Below, piece by piece: positions 35,959 to 44,214 of a stretch of 64,000 bases of DNA. The notes beneath the pieces are model-generated. The model made no database searches. It was not told where the DNA came from and saw only the letters and a program-made list of their open reading frames with translations. The stretch's first letter is position 1; every line of letters begins with the position of its first letter. The DNA is from Micromonospora tarapacensis (GTDB taxonomy: Bacteria > Actinomycetota > Actinomycetes > Mycobacteriales > Micromonosporaceae), in assembly GCF_019697375.1 (NCBI RefSeq), contig NZ_JAHCDI010000004.1, positions 4,141,324 through 4,205,323 of the forward strand. The letters are read 5' to 3'. A program made the position numbers and the translations under genes.

Positions 35959-37132
35959 ACGACCGGCCCCGCCGACGGAACGCCTGTACGAGGTCAACGC
36001 CGCCGCCGCCAGCTTCTACGCCAGCCGGCTGCGCACCTCGAAGAAGACCGCCCGCTACCTAGACAGCCACGGCATCAGCGCCGCGACGGATCCGAACGGG
36101 CCCTGGCAGGTGGGGTACGCGCCGGGGCGGTGGACCGAGCTGGCCACCCACCTCCAGGCGGCGGGGTTCAGCGCCGACGACGTGGTCGCCGCCGGCCTGG
36201 GTTTCATCCACAGCAAAAGCAGAAGCCTGCTGGACCGTTTCCGCGACCGGCTCATGTTCCCGGTCACCGACGCACACAACCGCGTTGTGGGGTTCACTGC
36301 CCGCGACCTGAGCGGACGAGCCGAGGCCAAGTGGATCAACACCCCGGAAACGGCCATCTACCAGAAACGCCTGCTGCTCTACGGCCTCGGGCAGCAGCTC
36401 GCGGACCGACCCGCCGGCGTCGGCGACCCGGTCGTATTCGTCGTCGAGGGCGCCGCCGACGTACTCGCGATGCACCGCATGGCCGCCGCCCACGCCGCCA
36501 TCCCCGAGACGCAGCCGGTGTACGCGGTCGCTCCATGCGGCACCAACTTCACCCGCGACCAGCTCAACCTGCTCCAACAAACCCTGCCCGGCGCCCACCT
36601 GATCTTGGCCTTCGACGGCGACGATGCCGGGCACCGGGCCGCCGACCGGGCGTACCCGGCCGCGTCCCGGTGGCCCGGCCAGGTCTCCGGAGTACGCCTG
36701 CCCAAGGGGCAGGACCCCGCCGACATGCTCGCCACCATGGACCCGATCTGGGCCATGAGCGAGATCGTCGGTGCCGTCCAGCCCCTTGCCCAGCTACAGA
36801 TGACCAACACGATCAGCCGGCTGTTCGACACCAAGCGGATCACCGATCCCGCCCGGTTCGTGGAGGACCGGATCACCGCCTACCGGGCGATCGCGGAGCT
36901 GTTCGTCGACGCCCCGCACGCCAGCCGTGACATGGCCGAGGCCGCCGCCGAGCAGCTCGGTCTGGACTCCACCGACGTGGTGCGCGGCGTCTTCGAGGCG
37001 TGGCACGCCCGCACCGGCACCCCGGCGGCACCGACCCGCCTCCGGACGTACCGGCGTCCGCCCCGACGCCGAGCCGTTGCCGGCGCCACCCGCTGGTCGC
37101 TCGACGCCGTCGGGCGCGAACGGACCGGGTGA
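35948..37132 (+). CDS. DnaG-like primase core protein, 394 aa
   Basis: The RNA-polymerase-like basic region is visible at about 98-107 (RFRDRLMFPV) and KWINTPET near 128. The TOPRIM domain follows, with Glu168 in VVFVVEGAADVLAM and the DGD cluster in LAFDGDDAGHRAA near 223. The N-terminal zinc-ribbon of cellular DnaG is absent, so the protein starts directly at the catalytic core. Such plasmid primases start complementary-strand synthesis on transferred single strands. Helicase-binding C-terminal domain is not obvious. It overlaps the preceding small gene by eleven bases. Confidence 0.83.
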   Translation: MAAERPAPPTERLYEVNAAAASFYASRLRTSKKTARYLDSHGISAATDPNGPWQVGYAPGRWTELATHLQAAGFSADDVVAAGLGFIHSKSRSLLDRFRDRLMFPVTDAHNRVVGFTARDLSGRAEAKWINTPETAIYQKRLLLYGLGQQLADRPAGVGDPVVFVVEGAADVLAMHRMAAAHAAIPETQPVYAVAPCGTNFTRDQLNLLQQTLPGAHLILAFDGDDAGHRAADRAYPAASRWPGQVSGVRLPKGQDPADMLATMDPIWAMSEIVGAVQPLAQLQMTNTISRLFDTKRITDPARFVEDRITAYRAIAELFVDAPHASRDMAEAAAEQLGLDSTDVVRGVFEAWHARTGTPAAPTRLRTYRRPPRRRAVAGATRWSLDAVGRERTG

Positions 37133-37166
37133 GACAGGCGGCACCGTCTCCGCGGAGGCCCGCAGC

Positions 37167-38042
37167 ATGGGAGGCCGGAGCCTCGGCACCACCGCCGTGA
37201 TCACACGCCATGACCCAACGAGCGGGATCACGGTCTGGGCGCTCGCCGACGGCATCGGCCGCCACTCCCAGGCCGCGACCGCCGCGCAGATGGCGGCCGA
37301 CATCGCCGCGACGGTCACCCTGCACTCCACGCCCGCGGCCGGACTGCACGCCGCACGGGCCGCCATCAACGCCTTCTACGGCGGGGTCCACGCCAGCCAG
37401 GCGGGCGATGCCTCATTGCTCGTAGTCTCGGCGTATCCGGCCCCGGAAACCCGCCACGGCGTACGGTTCGAGGTCGCTTGGGCTGGGGACTGCCGCGCAT
37501 ACACCATCCGGGCCGGTCAGCTCGCTCAGGTCACTGCCGATCACACCGCCGCTCGGCAACGCCGCGACCGGGGTGAGCACACCCCGCCGGGCAGCATCGC
37601 CGACGTCCTGCTCACCTCCAGTGTTCGCGCGGGTGACATCAGCATCTGCCCACTCGATGACGGCCCACTCCTGTTATGCAACAGCGCCCTGCACCGGGCC
37701 GTCCCCGCCGGTCAGCTAGGGGCGGAACTGGCCGGGATGAGCGACGCGCAAGCCAGTGCCAACCGGATCATCAGCGCCATCGGGTCACAGCGGTCCGGCA
37801 ACGCGGCCGTGTTGCTCATCCACCCCCGCTCAGCCCCGCCCTCGCTGGTCACCACCACCGGGAAAACGCGAACGGCGACACACACCGCAACCGGTTCGGC
37901 CGCCGCGCTCGCCAGGACCTCGTTCGCCCGCTCGCCATCCGCACAGACCGTCGCAGCCGCCACCGCCAGCACGTCATCTGGCCGACCCGACAGGTCACCG
38001 CCGTCGCGGCTGCCACCACGAAGCAGCCCGCGTCGACCATAA
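37167..38042 (+). CDS. PP2C-like protein phosphatase, 291 aa
   Basis: The ATG at 37167 follows GGAGG by eight bases. PP2C landmarks are present: VWALADGIGRHSQA for the first metal-binding Asp motif (usually ADGxGGH), FEVAWAGDCRAYTIR for the GDSR-like strand, and GDASLLVV. A Ser/Thr/Arg-rich tail ends the protein. PP2C enzymes remove phosphate from Ser/Thr; no kinase is encoded beside it. It sits in the T4SS operon after the primase, so it may adjust transfer or host signalling. The substitution of G by R in the first motif could weaken metal binding. Confidence 0.7.
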   Translation: MGGRSLGTTAVITRHDPTSGITVWALADGIGRHSQAATAAQMAADIAATVTLHSTPAAGLHAARAAINAFYGGVHASQAGDASLLVVSAYPAPETRHGVRFEVAWAGDCRAYTIRAGQLAQVTADHTAARQRRDRGEHTPPGSIADVLLTSSVRAGDISICPLDDGPLLLCNSALHRAVPAGQLGAELAGMSDAQASANRIISAIGSQRSGNAAVLLIHPRSAPPSLVTTTGKTRTATHTATGSAAALARTSFARSPSAQTVAAATASTSSGRPDRSPPSRLPPRSSPRRP

Positions 38043-38061
38043 ACAGGAATGGAGAAGTGCC

Positions 38062-38679
38062 GTGGCGCGGAAGATAGTCCGGGTCGACGAACAGGTGCAC
38101 GCCGCGCTTCGCCAGCGGGCCATCGAGTCGCGCCTGCGCCCGAACGATGTTCTTCGGCGCCTCTTCGGGCTGCCGGTATCCGAGCCGGTCGCACGGCCAG
38201 CGGCGGATCAGAGCATCCCGCACCCTCAGTTCGAGATACCGATTCTGCGAGCCTTGGAACAACTCGGTGGCGGCGCACGGGCGCATGAGGTCATCGAGAG
38301 GGTCGGGCAGTTGCTCGCCGCTCAGCTCACCGACGCCGATCGCCAGAAACTCGGCAACGGTCAGACACGGTGGCGGTTGCGGTGCAACGTGGCCCGAAAT
38401 GACCTGATCAAACGCGGCCACCTCAGCGCTGACAGCGCACGAGGACGATGGGAGATCACGGATCAGGGCTTGGAACGCCTACACAGCGTCGATGGCGTCG
38501 ATGGCGTCGATGGCGTCGATCAAGCCTCCGCCCCCGTGCGCCAGCAAGGCGCCGACAGCGCACCGGCCACAGCCCGAAGCTCATTCGCCAGCCGAGCCAC
38601 TAACGAGGCACCGGCGCCTCCGGTCGCTGGCCCCTCCTCGGAGGCGGGCGCCAGACGATCCACAACCCGGCGGGGCTAG
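38062..38679 (+). CDS. Mrr_N winged-helix protein with RHH-like N-terminus, 205 aa
   Basis: A GTG at 38062 follows GGAGAAG. Residues 1-40 (ARKIVRVDEQVHAALRQRAI) resemble a ribbon-helix-helix arm. Residues about 55-140 match the N-terminal domain of Mrr restriction enzymes: IPILRALEQLGGGARAHEVI, a LTDADRQKLGNGQTRWRLRC core and GRWEITDQGLERL. The Mrr nuclease domain is missing, so it is probably a DNA-binding regulator. A 9-bp tandem repeat (38488-38520) encodes VDGVDGVDGVD, after which the tail is disordered. It is the last gene of the T4SS operon. Confidence 0.75.
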   Translation: MARKIVRVDEQVHAALRQRAIESRLRPNDVLRRLFGLPVSEPVARPAADQSIPHPQFEIPILRALEQLGGGARAHEVIERVGQLLAAQLTDADRQKLGNGQTRWRLRCNVARNDLIKRGHLSADSARGRWEITDQGLERLHSVDGVDGVDGVDQASAPVRQQGADSAPATARSSFASRATNEAPAPPVAGPSSEAGARRSTTRRG

Positions 38680-38695
38680 GCCGAGAGTCCGATCC

Positions 38696-38762
38696 ACGCC
38701 GGAAACCGCATCGACCCCCGGGCATCTGCCCGGGGGTCGATGGAAGGCCGTGGTTCCGGCGT
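38696..38762. terminator. Nested terminator hairpin
   Basis: An inner 16-bp perfect stem (38709-38724 with 38727-38742, CATCGACCCCCGGGCA) lies inside an outer 9-bp pairing (38696-38704 with 38754-38762). It starts 16 bases after the last plus-strand T4SS gene and lies 200 bases before the convergent minus-strand stop. It should end the transfer transcript. Confidence 0.75.
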
Positions 38763-38968
38763 CGTAACCCATCCCGCGAACGAAATGGCTCAGAGGAGCT
38801 GGGTGATCTACCGGTTACGCATCCGGTTGGCCCTTGATCCGGAAGCTTACGAAGAACAGTCGTAAAAGTTCGCGCACGCCACCCGCCACCCCATTTCCTC
38901 GTTGACGTGGATCCGGGAACGGGCCGCTAGGCACTGCGCCGGGTCTGCGCGCGGCGTGGCGTCCGGCA

Positions 38969-40381
38969 TCACCGGTGGGACCGGTCGCGCCGGCTCGGGT
39001 TGGAAAGGCGCTGCTGCACCGCCTGGTCCACCGCTACGCCCACGCGGTTGGTCGGCTCCGTCCCGGCAGTTGCAGCGAAAGCAAGCTTGGCCAGACGCGG
39101 TGCTGCACGAGGCAGGTGTGGCGGTGCAGAGGCGAGTGCGGAGGCGCCAACACCGTAGAGCGCCGACCTCAGCCGATAGATCTGCTCGTGGTCCGGACGG
39201 GCAACGCTCCACCGTGCGACCGCGTGATACACCAGCGATCCGGGGACGCGTTCCAGGCTCCGGCGGCCGACGACGAAGAAATTGCCGTGACGAGCAGCCT
39301 TCTGGGCCGCTGCGCTAAGAACTTCCGCCAGTGACGGCAGCACGGTGGCGAGTTTGTCGATCGCTTCACGACGGGGACCGCCCGTGGTGAGCTGTCCTGG
39401 GCGGGCTGGCCCGGGACGGACCCATCGCGCGACAAGGCCCAGCTCACGGGCTACGTCGACGGCTGGGCCATGTGGCGGTGTGCCGTGCAACTGACTCGCG
39501 GCGTGAGCAGCAGCGCTCCAGGAACGCCAGTCCGCTCCAGCAGCGTGAGTTGTCGCAAGTGCGCTGATCGCGAGGCCCGCCTGAGTCGCCGTGGCCAGGT
39601 GAACGGCCCGCACGTCGCCCGCGTTGCGGTGCATCCAGTCCCGCGCGGCGATCAACGCGCTCCGCGCGGTGGCACCCTCTGTGATTGCCCGTCCGCCCCC
39701 CGGTATCGGCGGCATCTCAAGCAGATGCAGCAGGGATGGAGCGTCGCCCGCGTCGGCTCTCACCTGGTGACTGAGCTGGGTAAGCCGGCCAGCGCTGGCC
39801 CAGCGTGCTTCGTCCGCCACGGGCGCGTAGACGTCGTGCGCGAGGCTGTGGCTGCTCGACAGCCACTCGGGAAGTCCCGCATCGATGGCCAGCATGTCGT
39901 GGGTCAGCGCAGCGATGTCGGCCAGGGCGGCCTTCTGTCCGGCTCCTGCACGAATCGCGATGCCCTCTGGGGTCAGCGGTTCTTTCATCGGCGGTGTGTG
40001 GCTGGCCAGGATCTCGCCAGCCACAGCAACCGCTTCCGCCGCCGAGTCAAGGTGGCGCCCAACTCGGCAGATCGGCGCCGTGGTCGGGGCATCCCGCCGG
40101 GCGACGCGGGCCGCGGCGGTAAGCCCCAGGTAGAGCCGTGTCGCATGATCCCCTGCGTGTGTTTGCAAGGCGATGTCCACGGTGTCACGGTCGATGTCGG
40201 AGCGGGCAGGCTGACCGCCGGTCACCAGCTCCACGAGCTTGGCCAGCCGGAGATAGACCCGGTGCCGGGCGAAGACGGTCGCACCGATGTCGTCGAAGGT
40301 GACGGCAGGATCGGACCGTAGGCGCGTCTGAGCGTGGGTGAGGTCGTCATGCGCCCGCCCTAGCCAATCTCCGTAGGTCAC
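38969..40381 (-). CDS. Hypothetical helical protein, 470 aa
   Basis: The GTG at 40381 overlaps the previous stop (GTGA), which rules out the longer open frame upstream. The protein is almost wholly alpha-helical and Ala/Arg-rich (TYGDWLGRAHDDLTHAQTRL; later GATARSALIAARDWMHRNAG), with no membrane segment, signal peptide or catalytic motif. Helical proteins of this kind often accompany DUF4913 genes in actinobacterial elements. It is the last gene of the minus-strand mobilisation operon. Function unknown. Confidence 0.65.
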   Translation of the reverse strand: MTYGDWLGRAHDDLTHAQTRLRSDPAVTFDDIGATVFARHRVYLRLAKLVELVTGGQPARSDIDRDTVDIALQTHAGDHATRLYLGLTAAARVARRDAPTTAPICRVGRHLDSAAEAVAVAGEILASHTPPMKEPLTPEGIAIRAGAGQKAALADIAALTHDMLAIDAGLPEWLSSSHSLAHDVYAPVADEARWASAGRLTQLSHQVRADAGDAPSLLHLLEMPPIPGGGRAITEGATARSALIAARDWMHRNAGDVRAVHLATATQAGLAISALATTHAAGADWRSWSAAAHAASQLHGTPPHGPAVDVARELGLVARWVRPGPARPGQLTTGGPRREAIDKLATVLPSLAEVLSAAAQKAARHGNFFVVGRRSLERVPGSLVYHAVARWSVARPDHEQIYRLRSALYGVGASALASAPPHLPRAAPRLAKLAFAATAGTEPTNRVGVAVDQAVQQRLSNPSRRDRSHR

Positions 40382-40764
40382 ATCAGCCCTCGCACCGCGC
40401 CGTCTAGGCGAGCGGCTGTCGCCGCGTAGGCGAAGCGGCGCTGGGCCGGCAGCTCCGATTGCGCGCTCGCCCGGTCGTAGCCATTCGCGAGCACCAACAC
40501 GAGACGAATCAGCGCCCGACGTGCCGGGCTGGACGCAATCGAGGGGTGCCTGGCGGCGACAGCGATCGGCGCCGGGTCGGGGTACAGCTCGGTAAGCGCA
40601 GCGAGCAGTTCGGACCCGAGCAATGCCCATTCCTGACCCGGCAAGCTCGGAGAGCTCAAGGCCAGGCAGGCCAGTCGCAGGCCGGCTTGAGCCTCGGTCT
40701 CATCCTCCACTCCACGGGCTTCCAGACGGGTGGTGGCCTGCTGCAACGCGGTGAGGTAGTTCAT
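40378..40764 (-). CDS. Hypothetical protein, 128 aa or longer
   Basis: The ATG at 40764 (MNYLTALQQATTRL) follows AAAGGATCC. The upstream in-frame sequence (VPEIGFAGYPQAIAVLVDAT) also looks protein-like and has a GTG, so the true start may be about 90 bases earlier. The product is helical, with LRLACLALSSPSLPGQEWAL and ARRALIRLVLVLANG. Its stop overlaps the start of the 470-aa gene. Family not recognised. Confidence 0.55.
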   Translation of the reverse strand: MNYLTALQQATTRLEARGVEDETEAQAGLRLACLALSSPSLPGQEWALLGSELLAALTELYPDPAPIAVAARHPSIASSPARRALIRLVLVLANGYDRASAQSELPAQRRFAYAATAARLDGAVRGLM

Positions 40765-40897
40765 CCCCGGATCCTTTCGGCAGACCGGGGTGGCGTCCAC
40801 CAGGACAGCGATGGCCTGTGGATAACCGGCGAAACCAATCTCTGGCACGGCTGTGTGGCGGCCACCGTCTGGAAGCGAAGGGACGTCAACCTGGTCA

Positions 40898-41362
40898 TCA
40901 GTCCCACCAGCCGTCAGGGGCGGGCTCAGCGGTTGCGGGCGGGAGTTCGGTGTGGCGGGCGGCGCGGTCGTCGTCGGCGGCCCGGCACTGCCGGAAAGGT
41001 CCGTCGTCGCCGAGCAGTTCGTGGATGTGCCGGTCGATTTCGACCGACCAGCCCGACATGCCGGTCGCCGCGAGACGACTGACCTCCCAGGAACGCCAGA
41101 GCAGTTCCAGTCGCCAGATCGCCTCCGCGTGGCGCCACCACTGCGGGCACCAGTGCCAGCGTTGCCCATCGACGCGCCATCCGAACATCGGCAGGAACAG
41201 GCCGACGACCCAGGCTTCGACAGTCGGGAACCTCAGCGCCGGTGGCGTATCCGTGGTCGCGGCGGGTGCCTGGTCATCGAGACGCTGGGTGATTTCGGCG
41301 ACCTGGTCCTGCAAGGCAGCGACCATACCGGCCAGGTCCTCATCGCGGTTGCGGCCGGTCAC
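40898..41362 (-). CDS. DUF4913 family protein, 154 aa
   Basis: The core (FPTVEAWVVGLFLPMFGWRV then RWCPQWWRHAEAIWRLELLW-like Trp-rich helices) is the hallmark of DUF4913, a family nearly limited to actinobacterial plasmids and ICEs. A short coiled coil (MVAALQDQVAEITQRLDD) precedes it. The GTG at 41362 overlaps the upstream stop. Its biochemical role is unknown; the context is mobilisation and maintenance. Confidence 0.82.
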   Translation of the reverse strand: MTGRNRDEDLAGMVAALQDQVAEITQRLDDQAPAATTDTPPALRFPTVEAWVVGLFLPMFGWRVDGQRWHWCPQWWRHAEAIWRLELLWRSWEVSRLAATGMSGWSVEIDRHIHELLGDDGPFRQCRAADDDRAARHTELPPATAEPAPDGWWD

Positions 41363-42345
41363 CGGGTCCTCCTCTGTGTGGAACGTGCGGTTGAGGTGCG
41401 GGCTGGCATGGCAGCCGGGTGAGCGGTGAGCGCCCGCTGCGCGGGCAGAGCGAAGGACTCACCGGCCAACCGCGCCGGTTCGGCCGGCGGTACGGCCGTG
41501 GCGAGCGCGGCGGCGTCCGCGGCGTCGTCGCCAGCGCGGCCGGCTGCGGCGGCGGCACTGGCGCGGGCAGCCTGGTGCTCGTCGACAGCGGTGGCCGGGT
41601 TGTCGGGCGTGCCGGCGGTGGTGGCCGCGGTGCGCTGCTCGGCCTCGGCTCGGTCGAGGAGGGTCTCGATGTGCGCGAGTGACTGTGCGGACCAGCCGGT
41701 GTCTTCGAGGTTGCGCAACAACCGAGCCCGGCCGATCGGGTCCAGCGTTCCGGCCAGTCGGCTGATCTCCCGGTCGAGTTCATCGCCGACCTGGGTGAGC
41801 GCGCCGGCGGCGGGTGGCCGCCCGGGGTGAGGGCGGGCGGGGCCCGCACCGGACCAGACGTAGCGGGCGGCGTCGGCCATCGCGTCCTGGCGTGACATGC
41901 CGGCGTCGCGCCCGAGGTGGTAGAAGTCGATCAGGCTCGGGGCGCGGCGACGCAACTCGTCTTCGGCGGCGGCCAGTACGGTCGCGGCGGTGGGGTTACT
42001 GTCGGCGTGCCGGGCGGCCTGCCCCCAGTGCCGTGCCACCTCCTGGACCGGCAGGTCCGCGAGGTAGTCGCGAAGCCGTCCGTCGTCGGCGGCGAAACGG
42101 GCCCATTCCCGGTTTCGTCGGGATGCCTCTGCTGCGGCGAGCCGTTCGGCTTTCCGGTCTGCTTTCCGCTCGGTCTGCTCGCGGCGAGTCTCGTCGCGAA
42201 GTTCTTGTTCGGCTCGGTTGGCTTTGCTTCGGGCGTTCTCGGCGGCCAGCCGTGATCCGGCCTCGACGAGTACGCCGAGGGCCATGACGCGTTCCATCGC
42301 GCGCTGGGTGCCCTCGGCCCAGGGATCGTGATGTTCGGGTTGCAT
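41359..42345 (-). CDS. Mobilisation-associated helical protein, 328 aa
   Basis: The protein has a long charged coiled coil (about residues 30-75, rich in Arg/Glu: RSKANRAEQELRDETRREQT), a globular helical region with DYLADLPVQEVARHWGQAA and APSLIDFYHLGRDAGMSRQD, and a Pro/Ala-rich tail. It lies between the relaxase-like gene and DUF4913. It could be a relaxosome partner or a scaffold; no nuclease or ATPase motif is seen. A GCTACSGGTAGC site lies 36 bases before its ATG, so it may have its own promoter. Confidence 0.6.
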   Translation of the reverse strand: MQPEHHDPWAEGTQRAMERVMALGVLVEAGSRLAAENARSKANRAEQELRDETRREQTERKADRKAERLAAAEASRRNREWARFAADDGRLRDYLADLPVQEVARHWGQAARHADSNPTAATVLAAAEDELRRRAPSLIDFYHLGRDAGMSRQDAMADAARYVWSGAGPARPHPGRPPAAGALTQVGDELDREISRLAGTLDPIGRARLLRNLEDTGWSAQSLAHIETLLDRAEAEQRTAATTAGTPDNPATAVDEHQAARASAAAAAGRAGDDAADAAALATAVPPAEPARLAGESFALPAQRALTAHPAAMPARTSTARSTQRRTR

Positions 42346-42380
42346 GCCAGCGACGCTGGTAGGTGAGGGTTTCCGGCGGC

Positions 42381-42406
42381 GCTACCGGTAGCGGCTACGG
42401 GTCGGC
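42381..42406. promoter_or_regulatory. Perfect GCTACCGGTAGC palindrome plus half-site
   Basis: GCTACCGGTAGC (42381-42392) is a perfect 12-bp palindrome, followed by GGCTACGGG. It overlaps the stop codon of the relaxase-like gene and precedes the ATG at 42345. The adjacent GGTTTCCGGCGGCGCT (in plus orientation) recurs in the DNA just before the lipoprotein gene at 26678. It belongs to the element-wide motif set. Confidence 0.55.
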
Positions 42407-43789
42407 TGCCGGGTCGGCGGTGCTGGGGTTACGGGCAACGGCTGACCGGATGCCGGTGGGACCGGCGGCCGGCGGTGGTCGGGGGCAGCAGTGTGCAGGC
42501 GGGCGGCGGCGGCGGAGGCCGCAGCGGCTTGAGTGCGGCGTTGCTGGGCTTGCCGGACAGTGGCGAGGTTGTCGGCGAAGCCGGCCAGCAGGTATACGAG
42601 CTGCACGGCGGCGGCGCCGCTTCGGTCGTTGCTGAGCTGTCCCATCAGTCCGACCAGCCGGGCGAGGGAGCGAAGGTGGACGGCACGGGCGTCTGGCGCT
42701 GGTGGGGTTCGACGCCTCCCGCCGATCGCGCGATAGAGCAGTTCAGAAGCATCAGCCAGGCGCTGTGCCTGCGGGTCCGGGAAGGCGGTCGCGGTGGCGG
42801 TCAGGATGTCGGCTACGGCCCCGCTGGCCTGGGCGGACAGCGGTTCGGGTGTCCGGGTGAGGTCGCTGGTGGCGCTGCTGACCGCGTCGGCCGTCTCCTG
42901 CCAAAGGTGCTGGCGCTGTTCGGGTGTGGTCGGCGCGGGTGTCTCGAAAGGTCGGGGTGCCTGCGCCCAGCGGGTGCGTAGGCGCGGCAGGCTCAGCTCG
43001 GGGCGAGTTGGCCGCCACCGAACCAGCGCGGCTGGTCGCTGCCTGGCGGGGCGGGATGGCTGACGGCGTAGCCGGTCACGCTGTTGTCGGCACGGCTGCG
43101 CCGCAGCCGCACCCGCAGCCCGGCAGCCCGTAGCCGGTGGACGAAGTCGTCTTCGTCCAGGGCGACGATGGCTGCCGCACGGACCTGGCGGCGCAGCCGG
43201 TCACGGGCTGAGGGGGTGTGGAGCGTCGCGTCGGGGCGGCGTGCGGCGTGCCGGGCACTGTCGCGCCTGGCTCCGGCGGAGGCGGTGTGAGTCCGAGTCG
43301 GCGTTCGAGGTTGCGAGTGGCGTGCGCGCAGCGGTGCCGGTCGTCGCTGGCCGGTTCGGTCCGGCCGTCCTGGTGTACGAGGGTCGCGACGATGTCGACC
43401 CGCGTGTGTCCGTGCGCTACGGCGATCCATCGCACGCCGTTGCGGTCACCGTGGGGTGCCAGGCCGGCTTCGTCGAGGAGATCTCTGACGGCGGCGGCCC
43501 ACTCCTTTTGAGTGAGTCGCCGTTCAGTGGGGTCGAGTTCGAGGGTGCACCGCCAGACGGGTCGGGGCGGCGGGTTGGCGCCTTCCCTCATTGGTGCGGC
43601 GAGCAGCGTGGCCAGGCGCGCGGTGTCGTAGCCGCCCGGTCGGGGCGCTGGTTCCAGGTCTGCCAGCTCGCCGCTGCCGTCCCAGGCGGCGACCAACTGG
43701 GGTGCCGGGTCGGTCACGTCGCGGGCGGCGTACGCGCGGCGGATCGCGGCGCTCACGAGGGTGCCGCGGGCATGCACTTGGGTGATCAT
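42382..43789 (-). pseudogene. Relaxase-like gene with degenerate HUH motif and two apparent base losses
   Basis: The N-terminal 200 residues align in outline with actinobacterial mobilisation relaxases: PQLVAAWDGSGELADLEPA, RPVWRCTLELDPTERRLTQK, then GVRWIAVAHGHTRVDIVATL. In active relatives the last segment carries H-x-D-D-H-x-H; here it is HGHTRVDIV, so two of the three metal-binding histidines are gone. Near 43213 and again near 42998 the sensible frame shifts; one extra C in CCCC at each site gives HAAPDATLHTPSARDRL and QLAPELSLPRLRTRWAQ. The C-terminus is helical and ends at TAG 42382. Nicking activity is doubtful even if the frameshifts are sequencing errors. Confidence 0.65.
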
Positions 43790-43811
43790 CGGGTGATCCG
43801 TGGCAGCGCGG

Positions 43812-44042
43812 CTAGTCGACGCCGAGGAGCTTGAGCAGGGCCGGGACGCTGACGAGGTAACGGCGCCCGATGCGAAGGATCTTCACCGGGAACTCGTCGG
43901 TCTTGGCCAGCTCGTACGCCTTCGTTCGGCCGATGCCGAGGATCTCCCCGGCGGTCTCGACGTCGGTTGTCATGCCGAGGGCACGCACCGCGTGCTCCGT
44001 CCAGACCTGGGACTGCGGTGTGGTCGCGGTACTGGTCGTCAT
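43812..44042 (-). CDS. Excisionase-like helix-turn-helix protein, 76 aa
   Basis: GGGAGG precedes the ATG at 44042. The core TTDVETAGEILGIGRTKAYE then FPVKILRIGRRYLVSVPALL is a MerR-like HTH of the excisionase type (helix_turn_helix_17): the first helix pair binds DNA and the RIGRRYLV strand forms the wing. Such proteins direct excision or regulate transfer operons. It stands 22 bases before the relaxase-like gene. No integrase of the element lies in this window. Confidence 0.8.
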   Translation of the reverse strand: MTTSTATTPQSQVWTEHAVRALGMTTDVETAGEILGIGRTKAYELAKTDEFPVKILRIGRRYLVSVPALLKLLGVD

Positions 44043-44120
44043 CGGTCCTCCCGCTGCTGTCTAGTGCCGACCTGTGGGTCTGTGACAACAGCGACGGTGC
44101 CGATGGCGGGGTGGTGCCGG

Positions 44121-44208
44121 GGCTACCCCTTGCGGTGCCGTCCGCTAGGCGTAGCGCCAGCAGGCCGGACCGCTGGTAACCCACATCCCGCGGGGTGCTA
44201 CGGGTAGC
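44121..44208. promoter_or_regulatory. Two operator-like GCTAC/GTAGC sites upstream of the HTH gene
   Basis: GCTAGGCGTAGC (44144-44155) with a GGCTACCCC half-site at 44121, and the exact GCTACGGGTAGC at 44197-44208, lie in the 172-base gap before the excisionase-like gene. The second site is identical to the one upstream of the ParB-like gene at 51770. No gene is evident in the gap. Confidence 0.55.
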
Positions 44209-44214
44209 AGAGGG

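Noticed and set aside
38488..38520. 9-bp tandem repeat GTCGATGGC as a possible regulatory array
   Set aside because: It is in frame inside the Mrr_N gene and encodes a VDG linker, so it is noted as a coding microsatellite only.
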